A stretch of DNA of 15,393 bases from Ignavibacteria bacterium (GTDB lineage Bacteria > Bacteroidota > Ignavibacteria > Ignavibacteriales > Melioribacteraceae): positions 1-15,393 of the forward strand of contig DSBF01000345.1 of the NCBI GenBank assembly GCA_011049495.1. The letters run 5' to 3'. Positions 8,419-15,355 of this stretch are shown here, one piece after another (within the stretch, counting starts at the first letter, position 1; every line of letters starts with the position of its first letter). The notes under the pieces are model-generated. The model was not told the origin of the DNA, did no database searches, and saw only the letters and a program-made list of their open reading frames with translations. Both the position numbers and the translations under genes were made by a program.

Positions 8419-8449
8419 TTTGAGAAGAAGTTCATATACTGTATATTTA
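8419..8449 (+). promoter_or_regulatory. Candidate promoter of the cytochrome gene
   Basis: TTTG at 8419-8422 and TATATTTA at 8442-8449 are 19 bases apart. They match the Bacteroidota TTTG/TAnnTTTG pattern except for the last base. The same bases also read as sigma-70-like TTGAGA-N16-TATATT. The -10 region overlaps a small palindrome (8434-8446). Confidence 0.4.
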
Positions 8450-8513
8450 GGAAGGTTAAAATTATTCGTTTTTCTATAAAATAAATACAATTAAGAATTT
8501 AGGAGTTCCCGTT

Positions 8514-9368
8514 ATGAAAAAGTTCTATTTCCTTTTACTCACAGTTTTATCGGCTGTAATTTTTATTTCCTGTGAAGACAAGTCTACAGAACCAGCGCTA
8601 CAAGATAATTTTGCACGAGCAGACGGGATTAAGGGTTGAATTTTATACGATAAATTTTGGGCAAGTGAGGCAAACTATTCTAAAGCTGCTGATGCAAGTT
8701 TAATTGCTACATTAAATGCGTCAAGTGATTTTTTCCGTTGTAAACAATGCCATGGCTGGGATTTATTAGGCAGCTCGGGTTCATACATAAGCAGAGGACC
8801 TAGAACAAGCCGTCCAAATGTTTCCAGTCTCGATTTAGCTTCAATAGCAAAAGCAAAATCCTCACAAGAACTTTTCGATGCAATTAAAAAGAGTAGTGGA
8901 CGTCGTGATATTACTTACGATTTATCCACCTATGATCCAACTTCAAATTCGACAGTTGGAGATCAAATGCCAAATTATAGCCAGCTCTTAACAGATGCTG
9001 AAATCTGGGACCTTGTAAAATTCTTAAAGAATGAAGTCCTTGATGTAACACAGCTTTACGATGCAACTTACACGGGGTCATATCCAAGCGGGCAATCAAC
9101 TTTTTCTAATATTGGAAAAGATGGTAATGCGGTAAACGGGAAAGCTTATTATGACACCAGATGCTCTGGCTGCCATGGAAAAGCTGGAAAGTTTATTTAT
9201 ATGGAATCTATGACTCTTGGAAAATTCCTTAGATCAAAACCACATGAATCTCAACACAAAGTAAAATTTGGACAACTTGGTTCGTCGATGAGCGCTTTCA
9301 AAACAACCCTAGCTGAGATGAAAGATTTGTATAAAGCCGTTGCCGATACAATAGCGTTCCCTGATTAG
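8514..9368 (+). pseudogene. Diheme cytochrome c lipoprotein interrupted by an in-frame TGA
   Basis: The frame opens at an ATG with AGGAG upstream (8501-8505). It encodes a lipoprotein signal (MKKFYFLLLTVLSAVIFISC, Cys20), then hits TGA at 8637-8639 (codon 42). The same frame then continues to 9368. Two heme-binding sites follow: CKQCH (8739-8753) and CSGCH (9162-9176). Likely methionine ligands are in DQMPNY after the first site and in SSMSAF after the second. The full product would be 284 residues, exported and anchored outside the membrane to carry electrons. The stop sits where GxKGGxLYDKxW would be expected, so GGA-to-TGA is the simplest explanation. The alternative, a separate gene starting at 8967, has no ribosome site and would lose the first heme site. 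Sequencing error or readthrough remain possible. Confidence 0.8.
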
Positions 9369-9582
9369 TAAACTTTGAACGGTATTAAATTCTAAGAGGT
9401 TGAGTTCATACAAACAATAATATTCCGGAATAAATGCAATATTTATTTTTTTTTGCTTTGAAAAATTATTTTGGACAGCACTCGTATGTCTATTAGATGA
9501 TAATCAAATGACTTTTAGATAACATTTTGTATTGCATTATTTATTTTTACGATGTGTGTTTATATATCATAGGAGAATTAGT
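9369..9582 (+). other. Intergenic stretch between the cytochrome and antitoxin genes
   Basis: No gene is seen. A weak dyad around attccggaat (about 9420-9432) is followed after some bases by a long T run (near 9446-9455), which may end the cytochrome transcript. No convincing promoter pair was found before the antitoxin. Confidence 0.3.
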
Positions 9583-9831
9583 ATGAATAGAACACAAATA
9601 TATTTGGACGAACAATTAAGCGAAGCTTTAAAAAGACAGAGTAAAATTCAAAAGAAAAAAGTTTCTCAAATCATCCGCGAAATATTACGGGAGAGTCTTT
9701 TAAGTAATAAAAATAAAGCTGTGTCGGTATCCGACTTAGCCGGAATTTGGAGCGATAGAAATTTTGATACCGACGAATACGTTCGAAATTTAAGAACCTC
9801 TAAAAGATTTGAGAGACTTTACAATGAATAA
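9583..9831 (+). CDS. Ribbon-helix-helix (CopG/VapB-type) antitoxin
   Basis: This is a small protein of 82 residues. The N-terminal half is a ribbon-helix-helix fold: the beta strand RTQIYLDE (3-10), then helices with EALKRQSKIQKKKVSQIIREIL (14-35). That fold binds operator DNA as a dimer. The tail, with DLAGIWSDRNFDTDEYVRNLR (51-71), is the toxin-binding type seen in VapB antitoxins. An ATG at 9583 with AGGAGA upstream is chosen over an upstream alternative start at 9532. Its last bases overlap the VapC reading frame by 8 bases (ATGAATAA), a classic toxin-antitoxin arrangement. The partner toxin gene is broken, so this is probably an orphan antitoxin that may still repress its own promoter. 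Confidence 0.85.
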   Translation: MNRTQIYLDEQLSEALKRQSKIQKKKVSQIIREILRESLLSNKNKAVSVSDLAGIWSDRNFDTDEYVRNLRTSKRFERLYNE

Positions 9832-10069
9832 AAAAGGGATTCTTCTGGATACCGATATAATTATTTGGTTTTTAAGAGGGAATGCAGAATACATTAAATA
9901 AATTGAACTGTTGGTTAATGAAAATCGACTTTTTATTTCACCTATTTCAATAGCAGAAATTTATGCCGGCGCTAAGAAAAATGAAGAGAGAAATATCCAA
10001 ACATTTTTTGATATGCTCGAAATTATTACCATTAAAAACAAAGACGCATATAAAAATTTCCAAAAGTGA
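9824..10069 (+). pseudogene. Broken VapC-like PIN-domain toxin
   Basis: PIN toxins are RNases that cut tRNA or rRNA and are held in check by the adjacent antitoxin. The frame starts at the ATG overlapping the antitoxin stop and reads MNKKGILLDTDIIIWFLRGN, which includes the first metal-binding acidic residues (Asp9, Asp11). A TAA at 9899-9901 (codon 26) interrupts it. The same frame continues with FISPISIAEIYAGAKK, including the second conserved acidic residue (Glu in SIAEI). It ends at TGA 10067-10069, before the C-terminal half with the remaining acidic residues. Both the early stop and the missing C-terminus make it nonfunctional. The 3' end runs into an antitoxin-like fragment in another frame. 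Confidence 0.8.
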
Positions 10070-10214
10070 TTGGGAAAAAATGAAAATGGACCCAACACTG
10101 AAAGATACTCTTGAATTATTGGAAGATATATCCGACTTGGAAGAAGCAAAAAAAACCAAAGGCAAAAGTCTAACCATTGACCAATATTTCAAAAGGGTAA
10201 AAAGTGTTTTATAA
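10047..10214 (+). pseudogene. C-terminal fragment of a second small antitoxin-like protein
   Basis: In a frame different from vapC, about 55 codons read IKISKSDWEKMKMDPTLKDT, then an acidic helix and SLTIDQYFKRV to a TAA at 10214. The composition (SKxDWE start, amphipathic helix, basic tail) resembles the C-terminal toxin-binding part of small antitoxins, but I cannot name a family. The open frame extends upstream to an ATG at 9963, but that part overlaps the VapC remnant in another frame and looks like noise. The fragment is therefore probably fused by deletion to the truncated vapC. Confidence 0.45.
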
Positions 10215-10512
10215 TACAACTAAAGTCATTTGACCTAAACTATAAATAGAATCAAACGATACCATAAGTACGGTCTTTGGATTCTCGTCTACACGGAAAT
10301 GACAATATGAATTTTTCTGTTTTTGGAGCTGACAAATAATTTATAGTAAATTAATTATTGAATCCATAATATTAATATGTTAAGTTCCTACTGATTATTA
10401 CTCTTTAAAATATTATTTCCTTTTCACCGAAAGAAAATTTCTTTACTTACCTATACAGAATAACCGATACTCCGATATAAATTTATATTAGAATTTAGTA
10501 ACCGAATAAAAA
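10215..10512. other. Gene-free stretch with one imperfect hairpin and a REP-like piece
   Basis: No coding frame is seen. The arms around 10249-10263 and 10272-10284 form an imperfect hairpin (gaatc...gattc). The segment 10279-10305 looks like a worn copy of the GGATTC...GGAATGACAA repeat that is common between genes in many bacteria. The rest is AT-rich with nothing recognisable. Confidence 0.35.
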
Positions 10513-11335
10513 ATGAATGTAAGAAAAATACAAGTTAAGGGAACGTAAATATTTCTTTTTTCCAAAGAGAATGTAGAGTATATATCTTTGACAGATATTG
10601 CGAAATCAAAGGATTCGACCAGAACAAACTATATTATCCAAAATTGGATGCGTAACCGGAACACAATTGAATTTATTGGCTTGTGGGAAATGATTCATAA
10701 TTCTGATTTTAAACGCATCGAATTCGATGCCTTTAAAAATCAAGCAGGTTTAAATAGTTTTTCACTAACACCACAGAGGTGGATTCAAAATACGAATGCT
10801 GTTGGAATAATTTCTAAGCCCGGCAGGTATGGCGGTACTTTTGCACATCAGGATATAGCATTTGAATTTGCATCATGGATCAGCGCTGAATTTAAGTTAT
10901 ATCTTTTAAAGGAGTTTCAAAGATTAAAAGAAGAAGAAGGCAAATCAAAATCCCTTGAGTGGAATCTCCAAAGAACATTATCAAAAATTAATTATAAGAT
11001 ACATACAGATGCAATTAAAGAACATTTAATTCCCCCTAAGGTAAATAAAGAAAAATCAAATACAATCTACGCCTCCGAAGCTGATCTTTTAAATGTTGCA
11101 TTATTCGGTATAACAGCAAAAGAATGGAGAAACGATAACCCTGAAAGAAAAGGCAATATTAGAGATTATGCTTCGCTCGAACAACTGGTAGTGTTAAGTA
11201 ATCTCGAAAGCTTGAATTCCGTACTCAAAAAAACAGGAACTAACTCAAAAGAAAAGACTACTAACATTGAACGAAATTGCAATTAATCAAATGAAATCAT
11301 TAATTCAGTCAAGCTCTTTAAAACAATTAAAGTAG
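10513..11335 (+). pseudogene. KilA-N domain protein, disrupted by a stop codon and a frameshift
   Basis: The domain at 10570-11240 is well preserved. YISLTDIAKSKDS begins it, and NWMRNRNTIEFIGLWE, SPQRW-like LTPQRWIQ, SKPGRYGGTFAHQDIAFEF and ASWISAEFKLYLLKEFQRLK follow. This is the KilA-N family of DNA-binding proteins related to phage antirepressors and common in Bacteroidota. The true start is probably the ATG at 10513 (MNVRKIQVKGT), but the twelfth codon is TAA (10546-10548) where Glu is expected. Near the end, one extra A in the run 11252-11255 shifts the frame. The correct tail, RLLTLNEIAINQMKSLIQ and on to TAG at 11335, lies in the next frame. A start at TTG 10588 would save a 232-residue product, but it begins inside the domain. 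Intact length would be 273 residues. Confidence 0.85.
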
Positions 11336-11395
11336 ATGATTTATTATTCTTATAGAAAACCAATACACCGGTTTAGAAAATATATATTTTATGCA

Positions 11396-11446
11396 GTTAC
11401 CAAAGGTTTGAAAAGGCTTTTGGGGTCTTTCTTGGGTTTTGGTAAC
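11396..11446. repeat. 9-bp inverted repeat with a 33-base loop
   Basis: gttaccaaa at 11396-11404 and tttggtaac at 11438-11446 are perfectly complementary and enclose a G/T-rich loop. It lies between the KilA-N remnant and the deleted secreted-protein gene. It could be an old terminator or part of a mobile repeat; no T run follows directly. Confidence 0.45.
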
Positions 11447-11478
11447 AGTGTAAAATAATAAATAAAAAGGAGGTAGCT

Positions 11479-11624
11479 ATGAAAAAGCTATTAGTATTGA
11501 TGAAAAACCCATTGGCAATTACGAGGTTTCATTTAACGCAACAAACCTTCCGAGCTGAACATATTTTTATAGATTAAGAGCAAGCAGCAATACAATCACC
11601 AAAAAGATGCAATTGCTCAAATAG
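11479..11624 (+). pseudogene. Deletion scar of a T9SS-secreted protein gene
   Basis: A strong AGGAGG (11468-11473) and ATG at 11479 start MKKLLVL, a typical signal-peptide opening. After about seven codons the sequence switches frame to DEKPIGNYEVSFNATNLPS (from 11499). A TGA follows at 11556-11558, then TYFYRLRASSNTITKKMQLLK and TAG at 11622-11624. This second part is the end of a type A T9SS C-terminal sorting domain, in which LPSGxYFYRL is conserved, so TGA probably replaced GGA. The body of the protein is absent. The simplest reading is an internal deletion joining the first codons to the last sixty or so, followed by point decay. Confidence 0.75.
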
Positions 11625-11749
11625 TATCAAGTAATATAAAGCTACGAACGGAAATATCTAAATACCGCATAATGCAGAACAAGATAAAATTTTAAAAATT
11701 CTGTATCTACACAACCCTGCAAAAATTTAACACTCCAACATAGATTTTA

Positions 11750-11781
11750 TTTGCTCACTAAGAAATTCTTAATTAAGTTTA
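11750..11781 (+). promoter_or_regulatory. Candidate promoter of the riboswitch-btuB transcript
   Basis: TTTG at 11750-11753 and TAAGTTTA at 11774-11781 are 20 bases apart, fitting the Bacteroidota TTTG/TAnnTTTG pattern except for the last base. It lies about 20 bases before the riboswitch P1 stem. Confidence 0.4.
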
Positions 11782-11799
11782 GATAAGTTCTTAAACAAA

Positions 11800-11947
11800 C
11801 TTACGGCGTTAGGGAAACCGGTTAAATTCCGGTGCTGCCCCGCAACTGTAAAGGACGTACAAAAGTCTTCAGCAATATGCCACTGACTCGATAAGTCGGG
11901 ATGGGAAGGCGCTGAACGATGTCCTAAGCCAGGAGACCTGCCGTAAG
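11800..11947 (+). promoter_or_regulatory. Cobalamin (B12) riboswitch aptamer
   Basis: The conserved core is present in order: GGGAA (11812-11816), the AAATTCCGGTGCTGCCCCGC segment (11824-11843) followed by AACTGTAA, GCCACTG (11879-11885), GGGAAGGC (11903-11910), and the B12 box AGCCAGGAGACCTGCC (11927-11942). The closing P1 stem is perfect over 7 bp, cttacgg (11800-11806) with ccgtaag (11941-11947). This RNA binds a cobalamin and lowers expression of the downstream gene when the cofactor is plentiful. It lies immediately before the BtuB-like receptor, the usual target. Confidence 0.96.
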
Positions 11948-11966
11948 CATTCAACAACTAATTAAC

Positions 11967-12051
11967 CTTCGCGGGTGAGGTTATGAACGTAAATTTCAAA
12001 TATCACGTTACATCACGCCCACGAAGTTACACCTTATAAGGAGGTAACTTC
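11967..12051 (+). promoter_or_regulatory. Expression platform: ribosome-site hairpin with a competing stem
   Basis: gaagttac (12023-12030) pairs perfectly with gtaacttc (12044-12051), ending one base before the ATG and enclosing the AAGGAGG site (12038-12044). A competing stem can form between 11967-11978 and 12013-12026 (nine pairs with one mismatch, a 2-base bulge, then three pairs) and would take up the gaag of the first hairpin. This suggests control at translation initiation rather than by a terminator, since no U-tract follows a stem. Confidence 0.7.
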
Positions 12052-12052
12052 A

Positions 12053-13966
12053 ATGAAATATTATTATTCTTTTTTGTTTTTACTACTATTTACTTTTTCA
12101 ACTTTCGCACAGGAAGATACACTTAAAATATCTTTGAGTGATGTTCTTGTAACAGCAACAAAATATCCAACCGAAGTTCAAAATATTTCGAGTTCTTATT
12201 CGATTATTGACAAATCTGTTATTCAAAGATCAAACTCATCTACGGTTCTTCAATTATTGCGTGAGGTTCCCGGCATTTCCATTGCACAACAAGGCGGACT
12301 TGGAAAACTAAATAGTCTGTTTATGCGCGGTGCAAATGCAAACCATACGTTAGTATTAATTGACGGAGTTGAAGTAAACGATCCAAGTTCACCGAGCAAT
12401 GCATACGATTTATCAAATTTACAAACTGCCAACATTGAGAGAATTGAAATTGTGCGCGGACCACAAAGCACCCTTTACGGCTCAGATGCTCTTGCGGGTA
12501 TTATCAATATTTTTACAGAACAAGGAAGTGACGTAAACAAAATATCACTTCAAACCGAAGGCGGTTCAAACAGTTATTATAGAGGCAGTGGACAATTAAC
12601 CGGAAGTTATAATTTATTTAATTACTCTGTAAACTTTTCACGTCTCGCAACGGAAGGAATATCTGCAGCAAACGAAAAATACGGCAACACCGAGAAAGAC
12701 GGTTATTCAAACAATTCTTTCTCTTCTTTTCTTTCTGCGCAGCTATTAGATAACTTAAAACTATCACTTAACTATAGATTTACAGATACATCAACAGATT
12801 TAGATCAAGGAACTCAGTTCGGAGATGATCCGAATTATACTTATGATATTGAAGAGAATATTTTTAACGCTGCTATTAATTACAATTTATTCGACAATAA
12901 ATGGAAACAAAAATTAAGCGGTTCGGTTCTTAGAAGAATAAGTAAATCTATTGATGAACCGGATGATAATAATCCCGGCTCTTCAACAAATTTTACAAAC
13001 GCAACCCGCACAAAATTTGAATGGCTTAACAATCTTACATTTATTCCTTACAACGTTGTTACAGTTGGATTAGAAACCGAGCTTGAAAAAGCCAACACCG
13101 AATATATTTCTATGAGTGAATGGGGTCCTTTTGAAAGTGTATTCCCTTCTCAAGAAATGCGGACAAACTCTGCTTTTCTTCAAAACCAGTTAATTCTCGA
13201 CGGCGGTCTTTCTGCAATTGCAGGAATTCGATTTGATGATAATGAGAAATTCGGAAGTCATTCTACTTATAAATTCGGAGCAGCTTATTTTTTCGATAAA
13301 ACAAACACAAAACTAAAAGCTAATTATGGTACAGGATTTAAAGCACCGTCGTTATTTTATTTGTTCGATCCTGCATTTGGTAACCCGGATTTGAAACCTG
13401 AAGAAAATTCAGGGTGGGATTTGGGATTTGAACAATATTTCTTCGGAAGCGGATTTTCTTTCGGTGCAACTTACTTTTCTATGAAATTCGAAAACATGTT
13501 CGGGTTCGATCAAAATTTTGTAACGATTAATATTAATGAAGCGCAGACAAAAGGAATCGAATCTTTCGTTACTTTTCAATCGAATAATTTTTATGCACAT
13601 TTAACTTATACTTATACCGATGCAGTTGATTTGAGTAACGAATCGGAGTCAAAATTAATACGCCGACCAAAGGATAAATTGACATTATCACTTTCATATA
13701 ATCCTATAGAAAAACTCAATTTGAATACCTCCATAAGATATATTGGAGAACGTGAGGATGAAGATTTTTCTTCTTTCCCTTCGGCTCGAGTTAAACTTGA
13801 AAGTTATACAATAATTGATTTTACGGTAAACTATAAATTGCTTTCGAATATGAAACTATTCGGCAGAGTTGAGAATTTATTTGATGCCGATTATGAAGAA
13901 GTTCTTTTTTACGGAACATTGGGAAGGAGTTTCTATGCGGGGCTTGTTTTTGATTTGAGTTTTTGA
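12053..13966 (+). CDS. btuB: TonB-dependent receptor, BtuB-like cobalamin transporter
   Basis: This outer-membrane receptor imports a bound ligand with energy from TonB. The 637 residues start with a signal peptide (1-19, cut near FAQ). A TonB box-like DVLVTATK (30-37) follows, then the plug domain (about 40-156) with LLREVPGISI, FMRGANANHTLVLIDGVEVND and IERIEIVRGPQSTLYGSDALAGIINI. The rest is a 22-strand-type beta-barrel rich in alternating aromatic residues, ending in GLVFDLSF with a terminal Phe. Length and layout match BtuB (about 600 residues) rather than the longer SusC receptors. The cobalamin riboswitch directly upstream supports vitamin B12 or another corrinoid as substrate. The start is set by AAGGAGG eight bases before the ATG. 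The stop is TGA, so TGA is used as a real stop in this genome. Confidence 0.93.
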   Translation: MKYYYSFLFLLLFTFSTFAQEDTLKISLSDVLVTATKYPTEVQNISSSYSIIDKSVIQRSNSSTVLQLLREVPGISIAQQGGLGKLNSLFMRGANANHTLVLIDGVEVNDPSSPSNAYDLSNLQTANIERIEIVRGPQSTLYGSDALAGIINIFTEQGSDVNKISLQTEGGSNSYYRGSGQLTGSYNLFNYSVNFSRLATEGISAANEKYGNTEKDGYSNNSFSSFLSAQLLDNLKLSLNYRFTDTSTDLDQGTQFGDDPNYTYDIEENIFNAAINYNLFDNKWKQKLSGSVLRRISKSIDEPDDNNPGSSTNFTNATRTKFEWLNNLTFIPYNVVTVGLETELEKANTEYISMSEWGPFESVFPSQEMRTNSAFLQNQLILDGGLSAIAGIRFDDNEKFGSHSTYKFGAAYFFDKTNTKLKANYGTGFKAPSLFYLFDPAFGNPDLKPEENSGWDLGFEQYFFGSGFSFGATYFSMKFENMFGFDQNFVTININEAQTKGIESFVTFQSNNFYAHLTYTYTDAVDLSNESESKLIRRPKDKLTLSLSYNPIEKLNLNTSIRYIGEREDEDFSSFPSARVKLESYTIIDFTVNYKLLSNMKLFGRVENLFDADYEEVLFYGTLGRSFYAGLVFDLSF

Positions 13967-13974
13967 GTTTGGAA

Positions 13975-14051
13975 ATCCCCGGGATTTATCAAATGATTAG
14001 AAATAGAAGAAATTTTTTGCAATCATTTTATTTTTGAAAAATCCCGGGGAT
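13975..14051. terminator. Nested inverted-repeat terminator between convergent genes
   Basis: Perfect 13-bp arms at 13975-13987 and 14039-14051 (atccccgggattt and its complement) enclose a second perfect 8-bp pair at 13991-13998/14021-14028. It lies between the btuB stop and the stop of the minus-strand gene. The plus-strand side is followed by a T-rich stretch, so it may serve both transcripts. Each outer arm is itself nearly self-complementary. Confidence 0.65.
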
Positions 14052-14059
14052 ATTTTCAT

Positions 14060-15355
14060 TTATTTTAATAAAACTGCCTTAACAGATTTGTTATAACTTC
14101 CGGAGTTCATGTTTATTATATAAACACCGCTTGGTAATTTTTCTGCATCAAATTCCAGGGTGTATTCTCCGGCTATTTGTTCTTCATTTTTTAATAATGT
14201 TACTTCTTCCCCGAGCAAGTTATATACTTTTATCTTAACAAAGGTTTTTTGAGGCAAACTATAACTGATGGTTGTTGTCGGATTAAACGGATTTGGGTAG
14301 TTTTGAAGAAGATGAAATCCATCAGCAATAATTTTTTCACTTTTTACGCTTGTTGGTTTGCTATAGTATAACAATATTACCTCAGCTAAGTACCCGTGTA
14401 TTATACCATCTGGATTCGTAACCATTAGAAGTCCATTTTCTGGAATCCACTGGTCATTTTCCCATTCTTCGTTAAATAGATAGATTAAATTATTATCGGC
14501 ATCATATCCATAAAATATTCGAAACCAGTTTTCCCACTTGTTACTTGCTAACATTTGCCAGTTTTCAAGAATTAAATTGTTGTTTTCATCATAATCAAAT
14601 TGTCCAAAAGCAAAATCAATCCATTGTTGTTCTTGCCAAACTTTTCTTTGAATAGTTTTTTTATTCAACGATTCATCGTATTCATAAATAGTTAAATTGT
14701 AATTTTTCCATTGATCATTTGTCCAAACCTGATATAAAATTGTATCATTGAGGTTCTCTGGAGTATGTGTATAAATATGTTTAGACCCGTTTACCCAGCT
14801 ATCATCTATCCAGCTTTGTTGAACTGATGATATCAAAATAGTACCATTGAAATAATTATCATACTTATAATTATTTACAAATTCTTCACCATTGAAAAAC
14901 TGATGCAAACTAAAAACTCTATTTCCCAACGAATCATAAGCATAAATTTCCTTCCCGTCTTTGAGCCATTCTTGTGATGATGTATTAAACCATTCCCAAA
15001 GAACTGATTCGAGATTTCCTTTAGAATCGTATGTGTTCGTATGCTTTCCAGAAATAATCCATTCGCCATTATACCAATCGGCATTTGTGAAATAATATAA
15101 TGATAAATCATCATTATAATAATATGCGATTCTATTTCTATCACCATGTGTACTTATATAAATAAGACTATCCAAAACTCCAGCAGAATTATTGTTTTTC
15201 AGTGGCGGTAAAGTAGAAATGTGGTCAATACTTCTTGTGAGTAATGAATTGTTATTAATTCCATCTGTTGGGAAATAATATTGTCCCTGTGAAAAAGCTT
15301 CTATCCCTAACATACAACAAAACACAATATAATTAAGATTATTTATTAAATTCAT
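14060..15355 (-). CDS. Secreted tryptophan-repeat protein with T9SS sorting domain
   Basis: The 431 residues start with a signal peptide (1-23, MNLINNLNYI to AFSQ). The middle (about 75-330) is a tandem repeat. Each unit carries an aromatic DQW-like motif and a YxYDxxxN turn, and the marker residues fall at W99, W130, F159, W187, W216, W245, W274 and W303. The last five are exactly 29 residues apart. The YD turns recall Rhs/YD-type beta structures. Residues about 350-431 are a type A T9SS C-terminal domain (NYPNPFNPTTTISYSLPQ, then VKIKVYNLLGEEV and LPSGVYIINM), which sends the protein across the outer membrane. An AGAGAGG site precedes the ATG. The function is unknown; a surface or extracellular adhesion or binding role is a guess. 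Confidence 0.88.
   Translation of the reverse strand: MNLINNLNYIVFCCMLGIEAFSQGQYYFPTDGINNNSLLTRSIDHISTLPPLKNNNSAGVLDSLIYISTHGDRNRIAYYYNDDLSLYYFTNADWYNGEWIISGKHTNTYDSKGNLESVLWEWFNTSSQEWLKDGKEIYAYDSLGNRVFSLHQFFNGEEFVNNYKYDNYFNGTILISSVQQSWIDDSWVNGSKHIYTHTPENLNDTILYQVWTNDQWKNYNLTIYEYDESLNKKTIQRKVWQEQQWIDFAFGQFDYDENNNLILENWQMLASNKWENWFRIFYGYDADNNLIYLFNEEWENDQWIPENGLLMVTNPDGIIHGYLAEVILLYYSKPTSVKSEKIIADGFHLLQNYPNPFNPTTTISYSLPQKTFVKIKVYNLLGEEVTLLKNEEQIAGEYTLEFDAEKLPSGVYIINMNSGSYNKSVKAVLLK

Noticed and set aside
8637..8639. Selenocysteine insertion at the cytochrome TGA
   Set aside because: The site aligns with Gly rather than Cys in the expected motif and I see no convincing stem-loop directly after it.
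8967..9368. Separate single-heme cytochrome gene starting at 8967
   Set aside because: No ribosome site precedes it, and the frame continues upstream through the first heme site to the ATG at 8514, interrupted only by one TGA.
9532..9582. Longer antitoxin from an alternative start at 9532
   Set aside because: The extra residues are unlike any RHH N-terminus, and AGGAGA lies just before the ATG at 9583.
10588..11286. Intact 232-residue KilA-N protein from a TTG start
   Set aside because: The TTG lies inside the conserved YISLTDIA motif and the tail is out of frame with the family ending.
11769..11957. Minus-strand open frame across the riboswitch
   Set aside because: It is the antisense of the conserved aptamer and has no coding features.
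14875..15147. Second minus-strand frame inside the secreted repeat protein
   Set aside because: It is an out-of-frame shadow of the repeat gene with no ribosome site.
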